A DNA stretch of 64,000 bases from Gammaproteobacteria bacterium (lineage in GTDB: Bacteria > Pseudomonadota > Gammaproteobacteria > SZUA-140): the NCBI GenBank assembly GCA_016716465.1, contig JADJWH010000006.1:1-64000 (forward strand), in the 5' to 3' direction. The position numbers and the translations under genes were made by a program. The notes under the pieces were generated by a model. It made no database searches, was not told where the DNA came from, and worked only from the letters and a program-made list of their open reading frames with translations. Position 1 is the stretch's first letter, and each line of letters opens with the position of its first letter. Shown here one piece after another: positions 7,541-16,454 of the stretch.

Positions 7541-8827
7541 ATGGAGGACAGCGCCCGCATCAAACGACGCCAGATCGGGCTAACCCTCGCCGCAGTCACG
7601 GCCGTGGTGTCGCTGGTGGTATTGGGGCTCTACCTCTCCGACCCCTCCCGGCGCATCAAACAGGCGGCGGGCGCCGGTGAGATCGTGAAGAGCTATCGCA
7701 CACCCGCACAAAGCCTCGATCCCAGCGAGGTGTGGATCACGCGGTCGGAGACGGAACTCCATGATCTCAAGCACACCAACGAGGAACTGCGCCGTGACCT
7801 CACCGAGCTCCGCGACAAGCTCGAGCGCCTGCGGCGCCCGCAAGAGGAATCCAGCCGTCCCCTCGACCGGGCATTACCGCCGCTCCCGCCCCCGCCGCTC
7901 CCCACCCCGGATCTGTCGTTCGGCAAGGAGCCCGCGGCGCGGACCGACAGCGACAACGCATCGGCTTCCCTGGCCCAGCCGTTCCTCCCGCCACCCCCGT
8001 CACCGCCCAAAAGGGGTGACAGCGGCAACCCACGGGGAGCCACCCCGAGAAACACCCTCGGCTCCAGCATCCTGGTCGTTGATCTAACCGCGGAGTCGAA
8101 TGTCACGACGACACATAAAACCGCGGGCGACACATCAGAGCCCGCCGGCAAGACCAGCGGCCACGATATCCACAACTTCCTGCCCGCCGGTGCGTTTGCC
8201 CAGGCGGTGATGCTCTCCGGACTCGATGCGCCGACCGGCGGGCTCGCCAAGACCAATCCCCAGCCGGTGCTGCTGCGCCTGCTGGACCACGGCACACTGC
8301 CCAATCGTTTCCGCTCCCGCATCCAGGAATGCTTCGTCACCGCCGCAGGCTACGGGGATCTCGCCTCGGAGCGCGCGTATCTGCGCCTCGAAAAGCTGAG
8401 CTGCGTGCTGCGCTCGGGGGAGGTCCTCGAAGCCGCCCTCAAGGGCTTCGTCACCGGCGAAGACGGCAAGGCGGGGCTGCGCGGCCGGGTGGTGAGTAAG
8501 CAGGGGCAGATGATCGCCCGGGCACTGATCGCCGGCGTGGCCGGGGGGATCGGCAGCGGTGTGGCCCAGTCATTTACCTCGTTGTCCACCAACGCGCTCG
8601 GGAATGTGCAAAGCATCGATCCCGGCAGGATCGCGCAATACGGTGTGGCCAATGGCTTTGCCTCGGCACTGGATCGCATCTCCCAGTGGTATCTGGAACG
8701 GGCCAACGAAATCTATCCCGTGCTCGAGGTGGATGCCGGCCGCCGCGTGGAGGTGGTCTTGAACGAGGGACTGGAGCTTGGCGTGGATTTGCATGACACG
8801 GGTAATAACACGGGAGAAACACCATGA
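7541..8827 (+). CDS. traB: TraB, VirB10-like T4SS scaffold
   Basis: 428 aa. Short cytoplasmic N-terminus, one membrane segment (about 12-31), a coiled coil (about 65-105), a proline-rich spacer (PPLPPPPLPTPD) and a C-terminal TrbI/VirB10 domain with FRSRIQECFVTAAGYGDLASERAYLRL-like beta strands and AGVAGGIGSGVAQSF (antenna region). It spans both membranes and links energy to the outer core. Starts directly after traK and overlaps the dsbC-like gene (ATGA). Confidence 0.9.
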   Translation: MEDSARIKRRQIGLTLAAVTAVVSLVVLGLYLSDPSRRIKQAAGAGEIVKSYRTPAQSLDPSEVWITRSETELHDLKHTNEELRRDLTELRDKLERLRRPQEESSRPLDRALPPLPPPPLPTPDLSFGKEPAARTDSDNASASLAQPFLPPPPSPPKRGDSGNPRGATPRNTLGSSILVVDLTAESNVTTTHKTAGDTSEPAGKTSGHDIHNFLPAGAFAQAVMLSGLDAPTGGLAKTNPQPVLLRLLDHGTLPNRFRSRIQECFVTAAGYGDLASERAYLRLEKLSCVLRSGEVLEAALKGFVTGEDGKAGLRGRVVSKQGQMIARALIAGVAGGIGSGVAQSFTSLSTNALGNVQSIDPGRIAQYGVANGFASALDRISQWYLERANEIYPVLEVDAGRRVEVVLNEGLELGVDLHDTGNNTGETP

Positions 8828-9588
8828 AGAAATATCAACGCGCTTTGCTCGCACTGACCGCGATGCTGACGGCCCTGCTCGGGCCGGCAATCCCCGGGGC
8901 GGCGCAGGATTTTGCGCCCATCGAACAGGCCATCCGTCAGGCCCTGCCATCAACCAAGATCGATGCCATCCGTCCGTCCCCGATCCCGGGATTGATGGAG
9001 GTCGAAGCGGGTCGCAACGTTCTGTACGCGGACACCTCGGGACGGTGGTTGATGGTGGGCCACCTCTACGATCTGAAGACCTCTCATGATGTGACCGCCG
9101 AGCGCATCGATGCGCTGGCGCGCCTGAACTGGGGGGAGCTGCCGCTGGAGGCGGCGGTGCACTACGGCAACGGCCCCTTGAAGCTCGCCGTGTTCTCCGA
9201 CCCCGAGTGTCCCTGGTGCCGCAAACTCCATGAATGGTTGCGCGATGTCAAAGGCATCGAGGTGTGGGAGATTATGTTTCCCGTCACCGAGCTGCATCCG
9301 GGCGCGCGCGACAAGGCGGTCAGCCTGCTCTGCCACCCGCGTCCGGTTGAGGCCCTCACACAAATCATGGCGGGACAGGCGCTGAAGGGCGAGGTCGCCA
9401 CGAAAGACTGTCTCGAGCGCGCGCAACAACGCGTGGATCAGGCGATTGCCTTTGCGCATGCCCACCATATCGAGGGGACCCCCACCCTGGTCGCCGCCGA
9501 TGGACGACTCCGCAGTGGCTACCTGCCTGCGGATCAACTCAAGGCCTGGCTCGAGGAATCCCCCAGGCAGGAGGGTGGTCATGACTAA
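8824..9588 (+). CDS. dsbC: DsbC-like thiol:disulfide isomerase of the T4SS
   Basis: 254 aa. A signal peptide ends about residue 26 (PGAAQ). An N-terminal DsbC/G dimerisation-like part is followed by a thioredoxin fold with the active site CPWC (FSDPECPWCRK) and cis-Pro in EGTPTLV. It probably isomerises disulfides in cysteine-rich TraN, TraU and TraH, encoded in the same operon. A DsbC gene between traB and traV is common in F-type ICEs and plasmids. Overlaps its neighbours on both sides. Confidence 0.9.
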   Translation: MKKYQRALLALTAMLTALLGPAIPGAAQDFAPIEQAIRQALPSTKIDAIRPSPIPGLMEVEAGRNVLYADTSGRWLMVGHLYDLKTSHDVTAERIDALARLNWGELPLEAAVHYGNGPLKLAVFSDPECPWCRKLHEWLRDVKGIEVWEIMFPVTELHPGARDKAVSLLCHPRPVEALTQIMAGQALKGEVATKDCLERAQQRVDQAIAFAHAHHIEGTPTLVAADGRLRSGYLPADQLKAWLEESPRQEGGHD

Positions 9589-9955
9589 GTCTCTCGTCGT
9601 TTTCTTCCTCTTGAGTCTGCTGGCCGGTTGCGCCAGCACCCCCAGGTACGCCTGCGGACTACCCAAGGGGGTCGGCTGCAAACCCGTCGGGGAGGTTTAT
9701 CAGGCCTCCCTCGCCGGGACATTGGCTCGTAACCGACCCGGCCAGGAAGAGAAATCCCTGGATCAGCCATCGACCCTCGCCAAAGGCGGGAACACCGCCG
9801 TCGTCGCCACGGTGAAACCGAGCGACCCGCTGCTCTCGCCGCCGAAGCAGATCCGGGTATGGATCAAACGCTGGGAGGATGCAACGGGCGATCTGCACGA
9901 TGAAACCTATCTCTATCTGCGCCTCGACAACGGTGCCTGGCGGCTCACCCCATGA
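9581..9955 (+). CDS. traV: TraV, T4SS outer-membrane lipoprotein
   Basis: 124 aa, starting inside the end of the dsbC-like gene at ATG 9581. The lipobox LLAGC is followed by YACGLPKGVGCKPVGEVY, the paired-cysteine TraV signature. The C-terminus has IRVWIKRWEDATGDLHDETYLYL. It corresponds to VirB7 and stabilises TraK. The stop overlaps the traC start (ATGA). Confidence 0.88.
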   Translation: MTKSLVVFFLLSLLAGCASTPRYACGLPKGVGCKPVGEVYQASLAGTLARNRPGQEEKSLDQPSTLAKGGNTAVVATVKPSDPLLSPPKQIRVWIKRWEDATGDLHDETYLYLRLDNGAWRLTP

Positions 9956-12486
9956 TCCGTGTCTCCGAAGTCCGGCAACGAATCGCCAACGAGATCCGGC
10001 GGTGGTTCCAGGAAGAGTCGCCCGGGGCGGCGTATGCGGCCGGCAAACTGCCGCCGTCGCTCCGCGCCGCCCGGGATCTCACGCGCAGTCACCGATTGTC
10101 TTCGTTGCTGCCCTACGAGCGCTTCGATCCGGAGACCCAGTTGTTCCATAGCCAGGACAGCATGGGATTCATGGTGGAGACGACGCCCGCCGTCGGACTC
10201 GGGGAGAACCAGCTCAAGGTGCTGAGCGGGCTGTTCACGCAGGGATTGATACCGGGCACCTCGGTGCAGATCCTGCTCTACGCCTCGCCGGACATCCTCC
10301 CCCTGCTGGATCACTGGGCCCTGGCCCGGCACGCAAGCCGTCCCGACGCTCAATCCAGGATATTCGAGTTTCTCGCCGGCAAGCGCGTCGATTACCTGCG
10401 CCGCGGCAACTGGCGCTCGCTGTTTTCGGATCAACCCATGCTGGTGCGGGATTTTCGGCTGTTCATCACCGTGGTGCGCCCCGTGATCCGCGGGACCGCC
10501 TGTACCGTCGTCGAGAGCGGCTGGCTGTCGCGCACCCGGGATGCCCTCCGGGGGATACTCTCGTCGGCGGGGCTGTCCAGCCGGACGATCGATGCCGAGG
10601 CCTTCCTCAATGTGATCGATACCCTGCTGAATCCCACCCCGGGGCGGCGCGTGCCGCTGCACTGGGAAGACGACCGCCTGCTGAACGAGCAGGCGGTCGA
10701 TGCGGAAACCCTGCTGCTGGTCGGACGCGACGGCCTGACCCTGAGCCGGCGCGAGCATCTCGTCGAGGTGCGGCCCTACTCGGTGCGCCAGTACCCGCAG
10801 ACCTGGGCCGGGTGGGGCATGAGCGATCTCATCGGCGATCTGTTCGGCAACTCCCTGCGGCTGCCCTGCCCGTTTCTCTACACCCTCACGGTGCACATGC
10901 CGGACCAGGTCTCGGCGGCGCATGGCGCCAAGATGAAGGCGGCCCGCGCGACCCAGATGACCGAATCGGGTATGGGGCGCTTTCTCCCCGCCTGGCGCGA
11001 ACGCAAGCAGGATTGGGACTTCGTCACCCGACTGGTGGAAGACGGACACAAGCTGTTGAAATCGCATATTCAGCTGCTGTTGTTTCCGCTCCAGGGGGAA
11101 GGCGACTATGCCGAGCAACGACTCAACGCCTTGTTCGAGTCACGCGGGTGGACCCTGCAGAAGGACCGCTTCACGGCCGTGCCTGCCTTTCTCGCCGGCC
11201 TGCCGCTCATGCCGGGACCGGGCTTCGTGGAGGAGATGCGGGTGCTGGGACGTTTGCGCACCTCGCTGACCTGGTCGTGCATCAACACCGCACCGATGAT
11301 CGGCGAGTGGAAGGGCACCGGCACGCCCCTCTTAATGCTGCTCGGCCGCCGCGGCCAGATCATGCACATCGATCCCTTCGACAACAAGAAGGGAAATTTC
11401 AACGTCGCCGTGGCGGCGGCGAGTGGGGCGGGTAAGAGTTTCTTCACCCAGGAGATGGTGACGAGTCTACTCGGTACTGGCGGCCGGGTCTGGGTGATCG
11501 ACTCCGGGCGCAGCTACGAGCGACTGTGTCGCCTGGTCGGCGGCACCTACCTCGAGTTCTCGGAAGGCACGCAGATCAACCTCAACCCCTTCACCGGCCT
11601 GCGCGACATCGGGGAAGAGACGCCGATGCTGAAATCGGTGCTGGCGCAGATGGCTGCTCCGCACCAGGGTCTCAACAGCCTGCAGACCGCCTTTCTGGAG
11701 GAGGCCATCAAGGCCAGCTGGATCGAGAGGGGCGACCGTACCACCATCACCCAGGTCGCGGGGTGGTTGCTCGCCCACGAGGACGACAGCGCGCGCCGGG
11801 TCGGACGCATGCTCTATCCCTATACGCGGGAGGGCAGCTACGGTCATTTCTTCGAAGGCGAGGCCAATATCGATCTGAACAATCCCTTCGTGGTGCTGGA
11901 GCTTGGCGAACTCGATGCGAAACCCGACCTGCAGACCGTCGTCCTGCTGCTGCTCATGATGCGCATCACCGAGACCATGTATCTCGGCGACCGCAATCAA
12001 CGCAAGCTGTGCATCATCGACGAGGCCTGGCGTTTGATGGGCAATGGCAACGCCGGTCAGTTCATCGAACAGGGGTATCGCACGGCGCGCAAGTTTGGTG
12101 GGGCGTTCATGACCATCACCCAGGGCATCGACGATTATTTCAAGTCCGGCACCTCCAAGGCCGCACTGGACAACGCCGACTGGGTGTTCCTGCTGCGCCA
12201 GAAACCCGAGTCGATCAAGGCGGCCGAGAACAGCGATCGCATCATGATGGACGACGCACTCCGAAAACTGCTCACCAGCGTGGACACCCAGCAGGGCAAG
12301 TATTCGGAGATCGCCATCATGGGTCCCGGCGGCACCACCGTCGGCCGGCTGGTGGTCGATCCCTTCGCCGAGAAGCTCTATTCCACTCGCGCCGAGGAGT
12401 ATTCTGCGATCGAAGCGATGCAGCGCCAAGGAATGAGCCTGGTCGAGGCCATCGAGCAGCTGGTGAACACGGCGGAGGAACGGTAG
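9952..12486 (+). CDS. traC: TraC, VirB4-like T4SS ATPase
   Basis: 844 aa, usual for TraC. Walker A AAASGAGKS (about residue 490) and Walker B LCIIDEAW (about residue 685), followed by ITQGIDDYF. The N-terminal half carries the TraC/VirB4 domain. Powers pilus assembly at the inner membrane. Overlaps traV by 4 bp and abuts trbI. Confidence 0.95.
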   Translation: MIRVSEVRQRIANEIRRWFQEESPGAAYAAGKLPPSLRAARDLTRSHRLSSLLPYERFDPETQLFHSQDSMGFMVETTPAVGLGENQLKVLSGLFTQGLIPGTSVQILLYASPDILPLLDHWALARHASRPDAQSRIFEFLAGKRVDYLRRGNWRSLFSDQPMLVRDFRLFITVVRPVIRGTACTVVESGWLSRTRDALRGILSSAGLSSRTIDAEAFLNVIDTLLNPTPGRRVPLHWEDDRLLNEQAVDAETLLLVGRDGLTLSRREHLVEVRPYSVRQYPQTWAGWGMSDLIGDLFGNSLRLPCPFLYTLTVHMPDQVSAAHGAKMKAARATQMTESGMGRFLPAWRERKQDWDFVTRLVEDGHKLLKSHIQLLLFPLQGEGDYAEQRLNALFESRGWTLQKDRFTAVPAFLAGLPLMPGPGFVEEMRVLGRLRTSLTWSCINTAPMIGEWKGTGTPLLMLLGRRGQIMHIDPFDNKKGNFNVAVAAASGAGKSFFTQEMVTSLLGTGGRVWVIDSGRSYERLCRLVGGTYLEFSEGTQINLNPFTGLRDIGEETPMLKSVLAQMAAPHQGLNSLQTAFLEEAIKASWIERGDRTTITQVAGWLLAHEDDSARRVGRMLYPYTREGSYGHFFEGEANIDLNNPFVVLELGELDAKPDLQTVVLLLLMMRITETMYLGDRNQRKLCIIDEAWRLMGNGNAGQFIEQGYRTARKFGGAFMTITQGIDDYFKSGTSKAALDNADWVFLLRQKPESIKAAENSDRIMMDDALRKLLTSVDTQQGKYSEIAIMGPGGTTVGRLVVDPFAEKLYSTRAEEYSAIEAMQRQGMSLVEAIEQLVNTAEER

Positions 12487-12816
12487 ATGAGCCGATGGCT
12501 GGCGGGGGTGTTGTTCGGGATCGCGGGCGGGCTGATCGCCCTGCTGGCCGAACGCATGCTGTACCCTCCTCCCGCGACCATTCAGGTCGACGTGGCGGCT
12601 CTGGTCTCGGAACACATGCGACGCCCCGAACTGATGAAGCTGTCGGAATCGGAACGATCGGTGGATGCGGCGCGGTTCGCCGCTCGTCTGGAACAGGAGA
12701 CCGCGCGATTGGCCCACGAGTATGAAGCGGTCATACTCGCCTCTCCAGCGGTGATCACCGGCGCGCCCGATCTCACGGCCGTGTTGCGCAAGCGTCTCGA
12801 GGACAAAGCACCATGA
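12487..12816 (+). CDS. trbI: TrbI-like T4SS protein
   Basis: 109 aa. A single N-terminal membrane segment (WLAGVLFGIAGGLIALLAE), then a helical periplasmic part ending VLRKRLEDKAP. Its place between traC and the S26 peptidase gene matches trbI in F-type operons. Overlaps the next gene by 4 bp. Sequence similarity in this family is low, so the name rests partly on position. Confidence 0.75.
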   Translation: MSRWLAGVLFGIAGGLIALLAERMLYPPPATIQVDVAALVSEHMRRPELMKLSESERSVDAARFAARLEQETARLAHEYEAVILASPAVITGAPDLTAVLRKRLEDKAP

Positions 12817-13343
12817 CGACCTCCGTCTGGCCTCCCGCCGCGGCAGAACTGCTGGTGAAGATCCGGCGCTTCAAGCGCTGGCTGGGCCTCACGCTCGCTA
12901 TCATCGCATCGATTTGGCTGATATCCGTAGCATGTTCTCCATGGATTCGCCTCGGGATCAATGGCACAGAGAGCCTGCCGGGTCTGTTCTATTTGGTGTG
13001 GAAGAACGAGGTCCCCGAGACTCGCGGCGACCTGATCGCGTTCTATCCGCCCGCGAACCGCTTTTACTCTTCAAGAATGTTTTTCATCAAGAAGGCGATT
13101 GGCCTGCCGGGCGATATGGTCAGTCGCAAGGGAGAGGATTTCTACCTTAACGATGACTATATTGGCACCGCGAAAACACATTCACACTCCGGGGTTTTAT
13201 TGAAGCCTGGTCCGACAGGCGTGATCCCGGAAGGCAAGTATTTCGTATGGACACCCCACCCTGACAGTTATGACTCCCGTTATGAAGACATTGGTTGGAT
13301 TTCGAAAGAAAGTATTATCGGTCGCGCTGTGCGTCTGTTGTAG
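12813..13343 (+). CDS. trhF: S26-family signal peptidase (TrhF/TraF type)
   Basis: 176 aa. One N-terminal membrane segment (about 28-50), then NGTESLPGLFY, where Ser is the likely nucleophile, and FFIKKAIGLPGD, with the general-base Lys. This is the conjugative-transfer S26 family that processes or cyclises pilin. It sits between trbI and traW, as in SXT/R27-like systems, and overlaps traW. Confidence 0.88.
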   Translation: MTTSVWPPAAAELLVKIRRFKRWLGLTLAIIASIWLISVACSPWIRLGINGTESLPGLFYLVWKNEVPETRGDLIAFYPPANRFYSSRMFFIKKAIGLPGDMVSRKGEDFYLNDDYIGTAKTHSHSGVLLKPGPTGVIPEGKYFVWTPHPDSYDSRYEDIGWISKESIIGRAVRLL

Positions 13344-13926
13344 ATGCGTATTCGCACAGGATCTCGGCGTTGTGGGACCTGTATACCCCATTGCCGAGCA
13401 GGATATGCTCGTGACCATCGGGAACCGTCTCAAGGCACTTGAGGAAAACGGTGGGCTAGAGCGAATTGAAGAAGAGTCGAAAGCACGGTATCAATCCTAT
13501 GCGGAACGGCTCACGGGTGTCGCTTTGCCTCGCGCTACTCGGAACCGGACTTATTACGTCGATCCCAGCATTACGATTCCCTATGATATCAAGGACAGCC
13601 AAGGCCGCCTCCTATACCCGGCCGGCACGACGGTGAACCCGCTGGAACATATGAACCTCTCGAAAAAGCTGATATTTTTCGATGGCGATGACCCGGCACA
13701 AGTGGAATGGACACGATCCATACTCAAACAGAATCCGGCGCAAATAAAACTGATCCTCACCAATGGACCAGTCATGAAATTAATGAAAGAATGGCAAGCG
13801 CGATTGTATTTCGATCAGCGCAATCGGTTGGCAAGCCGGTTCGGCATTCAGGGGGTGCCGGCGGTAGTAAGTCAGGATGGGTCGCGACTTAAAGTGGTAG
13901 AACATAATCTCAACAATCGAGACTGA
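13282..13926 (+). CDS. traW: TraW, pilus assembly protein
   Basis: About 214 aa. Signal peptide with a cysteine-rich end (VALCVCCRCVFAQ), then DLGVVGPVYPIAEQDML, the TraW signature, and a C-terminal domain with GIQGVPAVVSQDG-x-RL. The start is uncertain (13270 or 13282); both overlap the peptidase gene. It is the last transfer gene before the inserted ubiquitin-like island; traU, normally adjacent, comes 4.3 kb later. Confidence 0.88.
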   Translation: MKTLVGFRKKVLSVALCVCCRCVFAQDLGVVGPVYPIAEQDMLVTIGNRLKALEENGGLERIEEESKARYQSYAERLTGVALPRATRNRTYYVDPSITIPYDIKDSQGRLLYPAGTTVNPLEHMNLSKKLIFFDGDDPAQVEWTRSILKQNPAQIKLILTNGPVMKLMKEWQARLYFDQRNRLASRFGIQGVPAVVSQDGSRLKVVEHNLNNRD

Positions 13927-14009
13927 ACTATCTTCGACTCGCTGTAATCTTGTGAATCCATCCAACATGTATCTCTATCTTTTATACTATTTTTCCATGA
14001 ATGCGGGTT

Positions 14010-14024
14010 CCTAACGTTGTTAGG
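14010..14024 (-). terminator. short hairpin after the ImmA-like gene
   Basis: CCTAAC/GTTAGG with a GTT loop directly follows the stop codon at 14026 on the minus strand. The stem is only 6 bp with no T-run, so it is a weak terminator candidate. Confidence 0.35.
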
Positions 14025-14025
14025 A

Positions 14026-14829
14026 CTATCTGCGATAGCGTGTTCGCCAGTCGTCCCAATCCCTCGTGGCGTCCAGCATCTCATCCTGCAAGTACAGTAG
14101 TACTAAAACCTGTCCTGACCGATAGGGAATGCATTCTTCCCTGATCTCGTACCTGTGTGCGTCGGAGTTCTCGAACCAGACGTCCGCAGGTTGTTTTCCA
14201 GAGCCAGAAGTGGTGTTGCGCCCTCGTACGTAGTCGATAGCAAACGTATCATCATCAAGCTTTTGCTTTAACTTCCACCGTGATGGCACCATCGGAGCAG
14301 GCAAGGACCATTCCCAGCCCTCAGCCGAGTAGCAACATAAGATTACTGGAAAATCGTCCATCAAAGTGACTCGAAAAGCCATCGCCGCGTCACTTGTCGA
14401 GAAGTCTTCGGCGAGCCCGTTAATATCGTCCAGAGACAACACACGAAGCTTACCGATTTTAGGTCGCAATAATGACGTGGGCATCAGGAGGTGGGCGGAG
14501 AATTCATCCGCCTGTTTTTCCTTCCGCTTATCCGCTTTCGTGTAGTTCCCGAAGTCCTGTGCCCGGCAGTAGAACGACTGCCCACGGTGCATCGACCAGT
14601 GCCCAAACTCGTGTCCAATTGAGAATCGGTCGCGCCCCTTGTTACCCGAGGGGCTGATCGTGGCGATAGCACGGTCCCCGATGCCTAGTAGCGTTGCAGA
14701 ACAACCGTTGAGCTTGCGGAATTGGACCTGCATCTCGGCATCGATGGCTATCGCTTCTACATCGATGTCCCTAGGATCGCGAATCATAAATCCATCGATG
14801 ATGGACTCCGCCAGCTCTCCAGGTTTCAC
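14026..14829 (-). CDS. ImmA/IrrE-family metallopeptidase-like protein
   Basis: 267 aa. The zinc motif HEFGH (SIGHEFGHWSMHR, about residue 72) defines the ImmA/IrrE (DUF955) fold; a later Glu in KEKQADEFSAHLLMP matches the family's third ligand. The C-terminal half (about 130-267) is not recognised. It starts with GTG overlapping the stop of the preceding gene (GTGA), so the three minus-strand genes are translationally coupled. ImmA-type peptidases cleave repressors or regulators; here the natural candidates are the two upstream products of the same operon. Confidence 0.8.
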   Translation of the reverse strand: MKPGELAESIIDGFMIRDPRDIDVEAIAIDAEMQVQFRKLNGCSATLLGIGDRAIATISPSGNKGRDRFSIGHEFGHWSMHRGQSFYCRAQDFGNYTKADKRKEKQADEFSAHLLMPTSLLRPKIGKLRVLSLDDINGLAEDFSTSDAAMAFRVTLMDDFPVILCCYSAEGWEWSLPAPMVPSRWKLKQKLDDDTFAIDYVRGRNTTSGSGKQPADVWFENSDAHRYEIREECIPYRSGQVLVLLYLQDEMLDATRDWDDWRTRYRR

Positions 14830-15224
14830 TCTTCGCTGTCCTCAGCGTCTGCATTGGACGCTTTTTCAAGGCTTTTGGCTTGATTAAAGAGATCCAGCAC
14901 ATCCGAATCTGACAACTCATTCAGGCCGCGTGCAGCAAGGGTGAGATTAGGGTGGGATTCCAGGTACCTCTTGGCCTCTTCCACAGAAGGAGGAGTAATG
15001 ATTTCTCGAGTCTTTGAGACGACAGAAAGCTTGTGCTTTGCATCCGCCATGCGCAGCTTCCCAGCCTCCCCGCGCGCACTTTTTAGAAGGTGTTCACCAA
15101 GCTTGACGAGCTCTTCGGCGTTCTCGCCTTCAAGCACGTCTGTGTCGGACATTGTCCGCAGTTCTTCGACGAGTGCGTCCAGGAATTGATCATTCCTGGT
15201 TTTGTCTCCGTTGGGGTTGGTCAT
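14826..15224 (-). CDS. small acidic protein, possible partner of the sigma-like factor
   Basis: 132 aa, helical, acidic, no cysteine, no membrane segment. It overlaps the sigma-like gene (ATGA) and the ImmA-like gene (GTGA) at its two ends. Position and size suit an anti-sigma or adaptor, but there is no motif to prove it. Conserved-looking blocks are PSVEEAKRYLESHPNLTLAA and LSDSDVLDLFNQA. Confidence 0.6.
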   Translation of the reverse strand: MTNPNGDKTRNDQFLDALVEELRTMSDTDVLEGENAEELVKLGEHLLKSARGEAGKLRMADAKHKLSVVSKTREIITPPSVEEAKRYLESHPNLTLAARGLNELSDSDVLDLFNQAKSLEKASNADAEDSEE

Positions 15225-15814
15225 GGCTCACTCCGGTCTGTCTTAAGCGCGGCAAGTCGCCGGCTTAATCGCTTGCGCGTTGCGTCGTATGTTTTACTGT
15301 CCCAGCCAAGTTCCTTTGCGATATCCATACCGGTCAGACCCTCAGCAAGAGCTTCTACGAGTAATTCCAGCATTTCGTCGCCCTTGACCGCATTCTGAAC
15401 TACAGCCAGGTCCGACTCGGCCTCGACCGTACGGGCAGGGTTTGTCTCCGCACTTATGCCTTCCGCAAGTGGCGAGGGTTCTTCTTTGGAGTCGTCATCA
15501 GAAGGGGCACCAACGTCGTCGGCCAAGACATAGTCCTCCTTCTTGCGCGCGTTAGACGCGATGCTCCGCATCACGCCACTGAGTATCACAAGGGTCGGGA
15601 GCTCGCGCGGCCAAGTCCGCGCTCCCGACATCAAGCGGACCATCGCTTCTTGCAGTAGGTCCTTTTCATTCATGGCCGGCAAACCATGGGCTCTTACGCG
15701 TGCGACTTTCAACGCACGGGCCATTTCGCCAGGGTCCTGCACAAAACTAGCCAATGCAGCGTTCACTTCAGAGTGCTGCAAATGTTTCGGCGGTTCGGGT
15801 TCTGGCACCAGCAT
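15221..15814 (-). CDS. sigma-70-like regulator of the ubiquitin-like island
   Basis: I place the start at ATG 15814, preceded by GGAAGAGG; the longer frame from GTG 15919 would add 35 basic residues. The N-terminal part has a sigma region-2-like helix (NEKDLLQEAMVRLMSGARTW). The C-terminal part has a region-4-like HTH (GLTGMDIAKELGWDSKTYDATRKRLSRRLAAL). The two are joined by an acidic linker. It is divergent from the multiubiquitin gene, so it may control both units. First of three coupled genes. Confidence 0.65.
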   Translation of the reverse strand: MLVPEPEPPKHLQHSEVNAALASFVQDPGEMARALKVARVRAHGLPAMNEKDLLQEAMVRLMSGARTWPRELPTLVILSGVMRSIASNARKKEDYVLADDVGAPSDDDSKEEPSPLAEGISAETNPARTVEAESDLAVVQNAVKGDEMLELLVEALAEGLTGMDIAKELGWDSKTYDATRKRLSRRLAALKTDRSEP

Positions 15815-15989
15815 AGGTCGGCCTCTTCCTGTCTTTAAGTACTTAGGCTCGTCTGAACGTAGTTCCGGACGCGACAACGAAAATTTTTTTCTCGTCCAAA
15901 TGGCCTCGCCGAAGAGCACTACCTAGTAAGGGCGAGTGAACAGCACCCGCTCATTACCTATCCAGTCACAAAAGGGAGAATATACGCTT
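15815..15989. promoter_or_regulatory. divergent promoter region of the ubiquitin-like island
   Basis: About 175 bp between the sigma-like gene (minus) and the multiubiquitin gene (plus). It must hold both promoters. A ribosome binding site (AAAGGGAG, about 15971-15978) lies before ATG 15990. No clear -10/-35 boxes could be chosen by eye, as would be expected if the local sigma-like factor reads unusual promoters. Confidence 0.5.
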
Positions 15990-16454
15990 ATGAATCCAAA
16001 TGTTAATAGCCAGCACGTGGCACACATCCATATCGATAAGAGGCTCTACGAGTCACCTACTCCGACGACTGGCGCGGCACTTTACGTGCTCGCCCACGTC
16101 CCGGCCGTACTGCAACTTTTCAAGGAAGAACATGAACATAACGACGATTCTCCGATCGCCAACGACGGCACCACAGTCGTGCTCAAGAACGGCGACCACT
16201 TCCGTACCGGCAAGCCCGAGCCGGCCGGCACAACCATCTACGTGAACACCGATCCAGTCGTCTGGGACCGCCCGCAGATCAGCTATGACGAGCTGGTGAA
16301 GCTAGCATTCCCGAACGGTCCATTCGACGACAACGTGCGTTATAGCATCACGTGGACCAAGCCAGATGGCTCGGAAGGTGCCATGCTTAAGGGCGGCAAG
16401 GTCAAGGTTGTCGACGGGATGAAGTTCGATGTCCGAAACACCGACAAGTCTTAA
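15990..16454 (+). CDS. multiubiquitin-domain protein (tandem ubiquitin-like folds)
   Basis: 154 aa from ATG 15990, chosen for its Shine-Dalgarno sequence. Two beta-grasp-like units are visible: about 9-72 (HIHIDKRLYESPTPTTG to NGDHFRTG) and about 80-152 (TIYVNTDPVVWDRPQIS to GMKFDVRN). This is the multiubiquitin family, found beside ThiF and DUF6527 genes in bacteria. The C-terminus is FDVRNTDKS, with no Gly-Gly tail, so either processing or an unusual linkage would be needed for conjugation. The stop overlaps the ThiF gene by 26 bp. Confidence 0.82.
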   Translation: MNPNVNSQHVAHIHIDKRLYESPTPTTGAALYVLAHVPAVLQLFKEEHEHNDDSPIANDGTTVVLKNGDHFRTGKPEPAGTTIYVNTDPVVWDRPQISYDELVKLAFPNGPFDDNVRYSITWTKPDGSEGAMLKGGKVKVVDGMKFDVRNTDKS

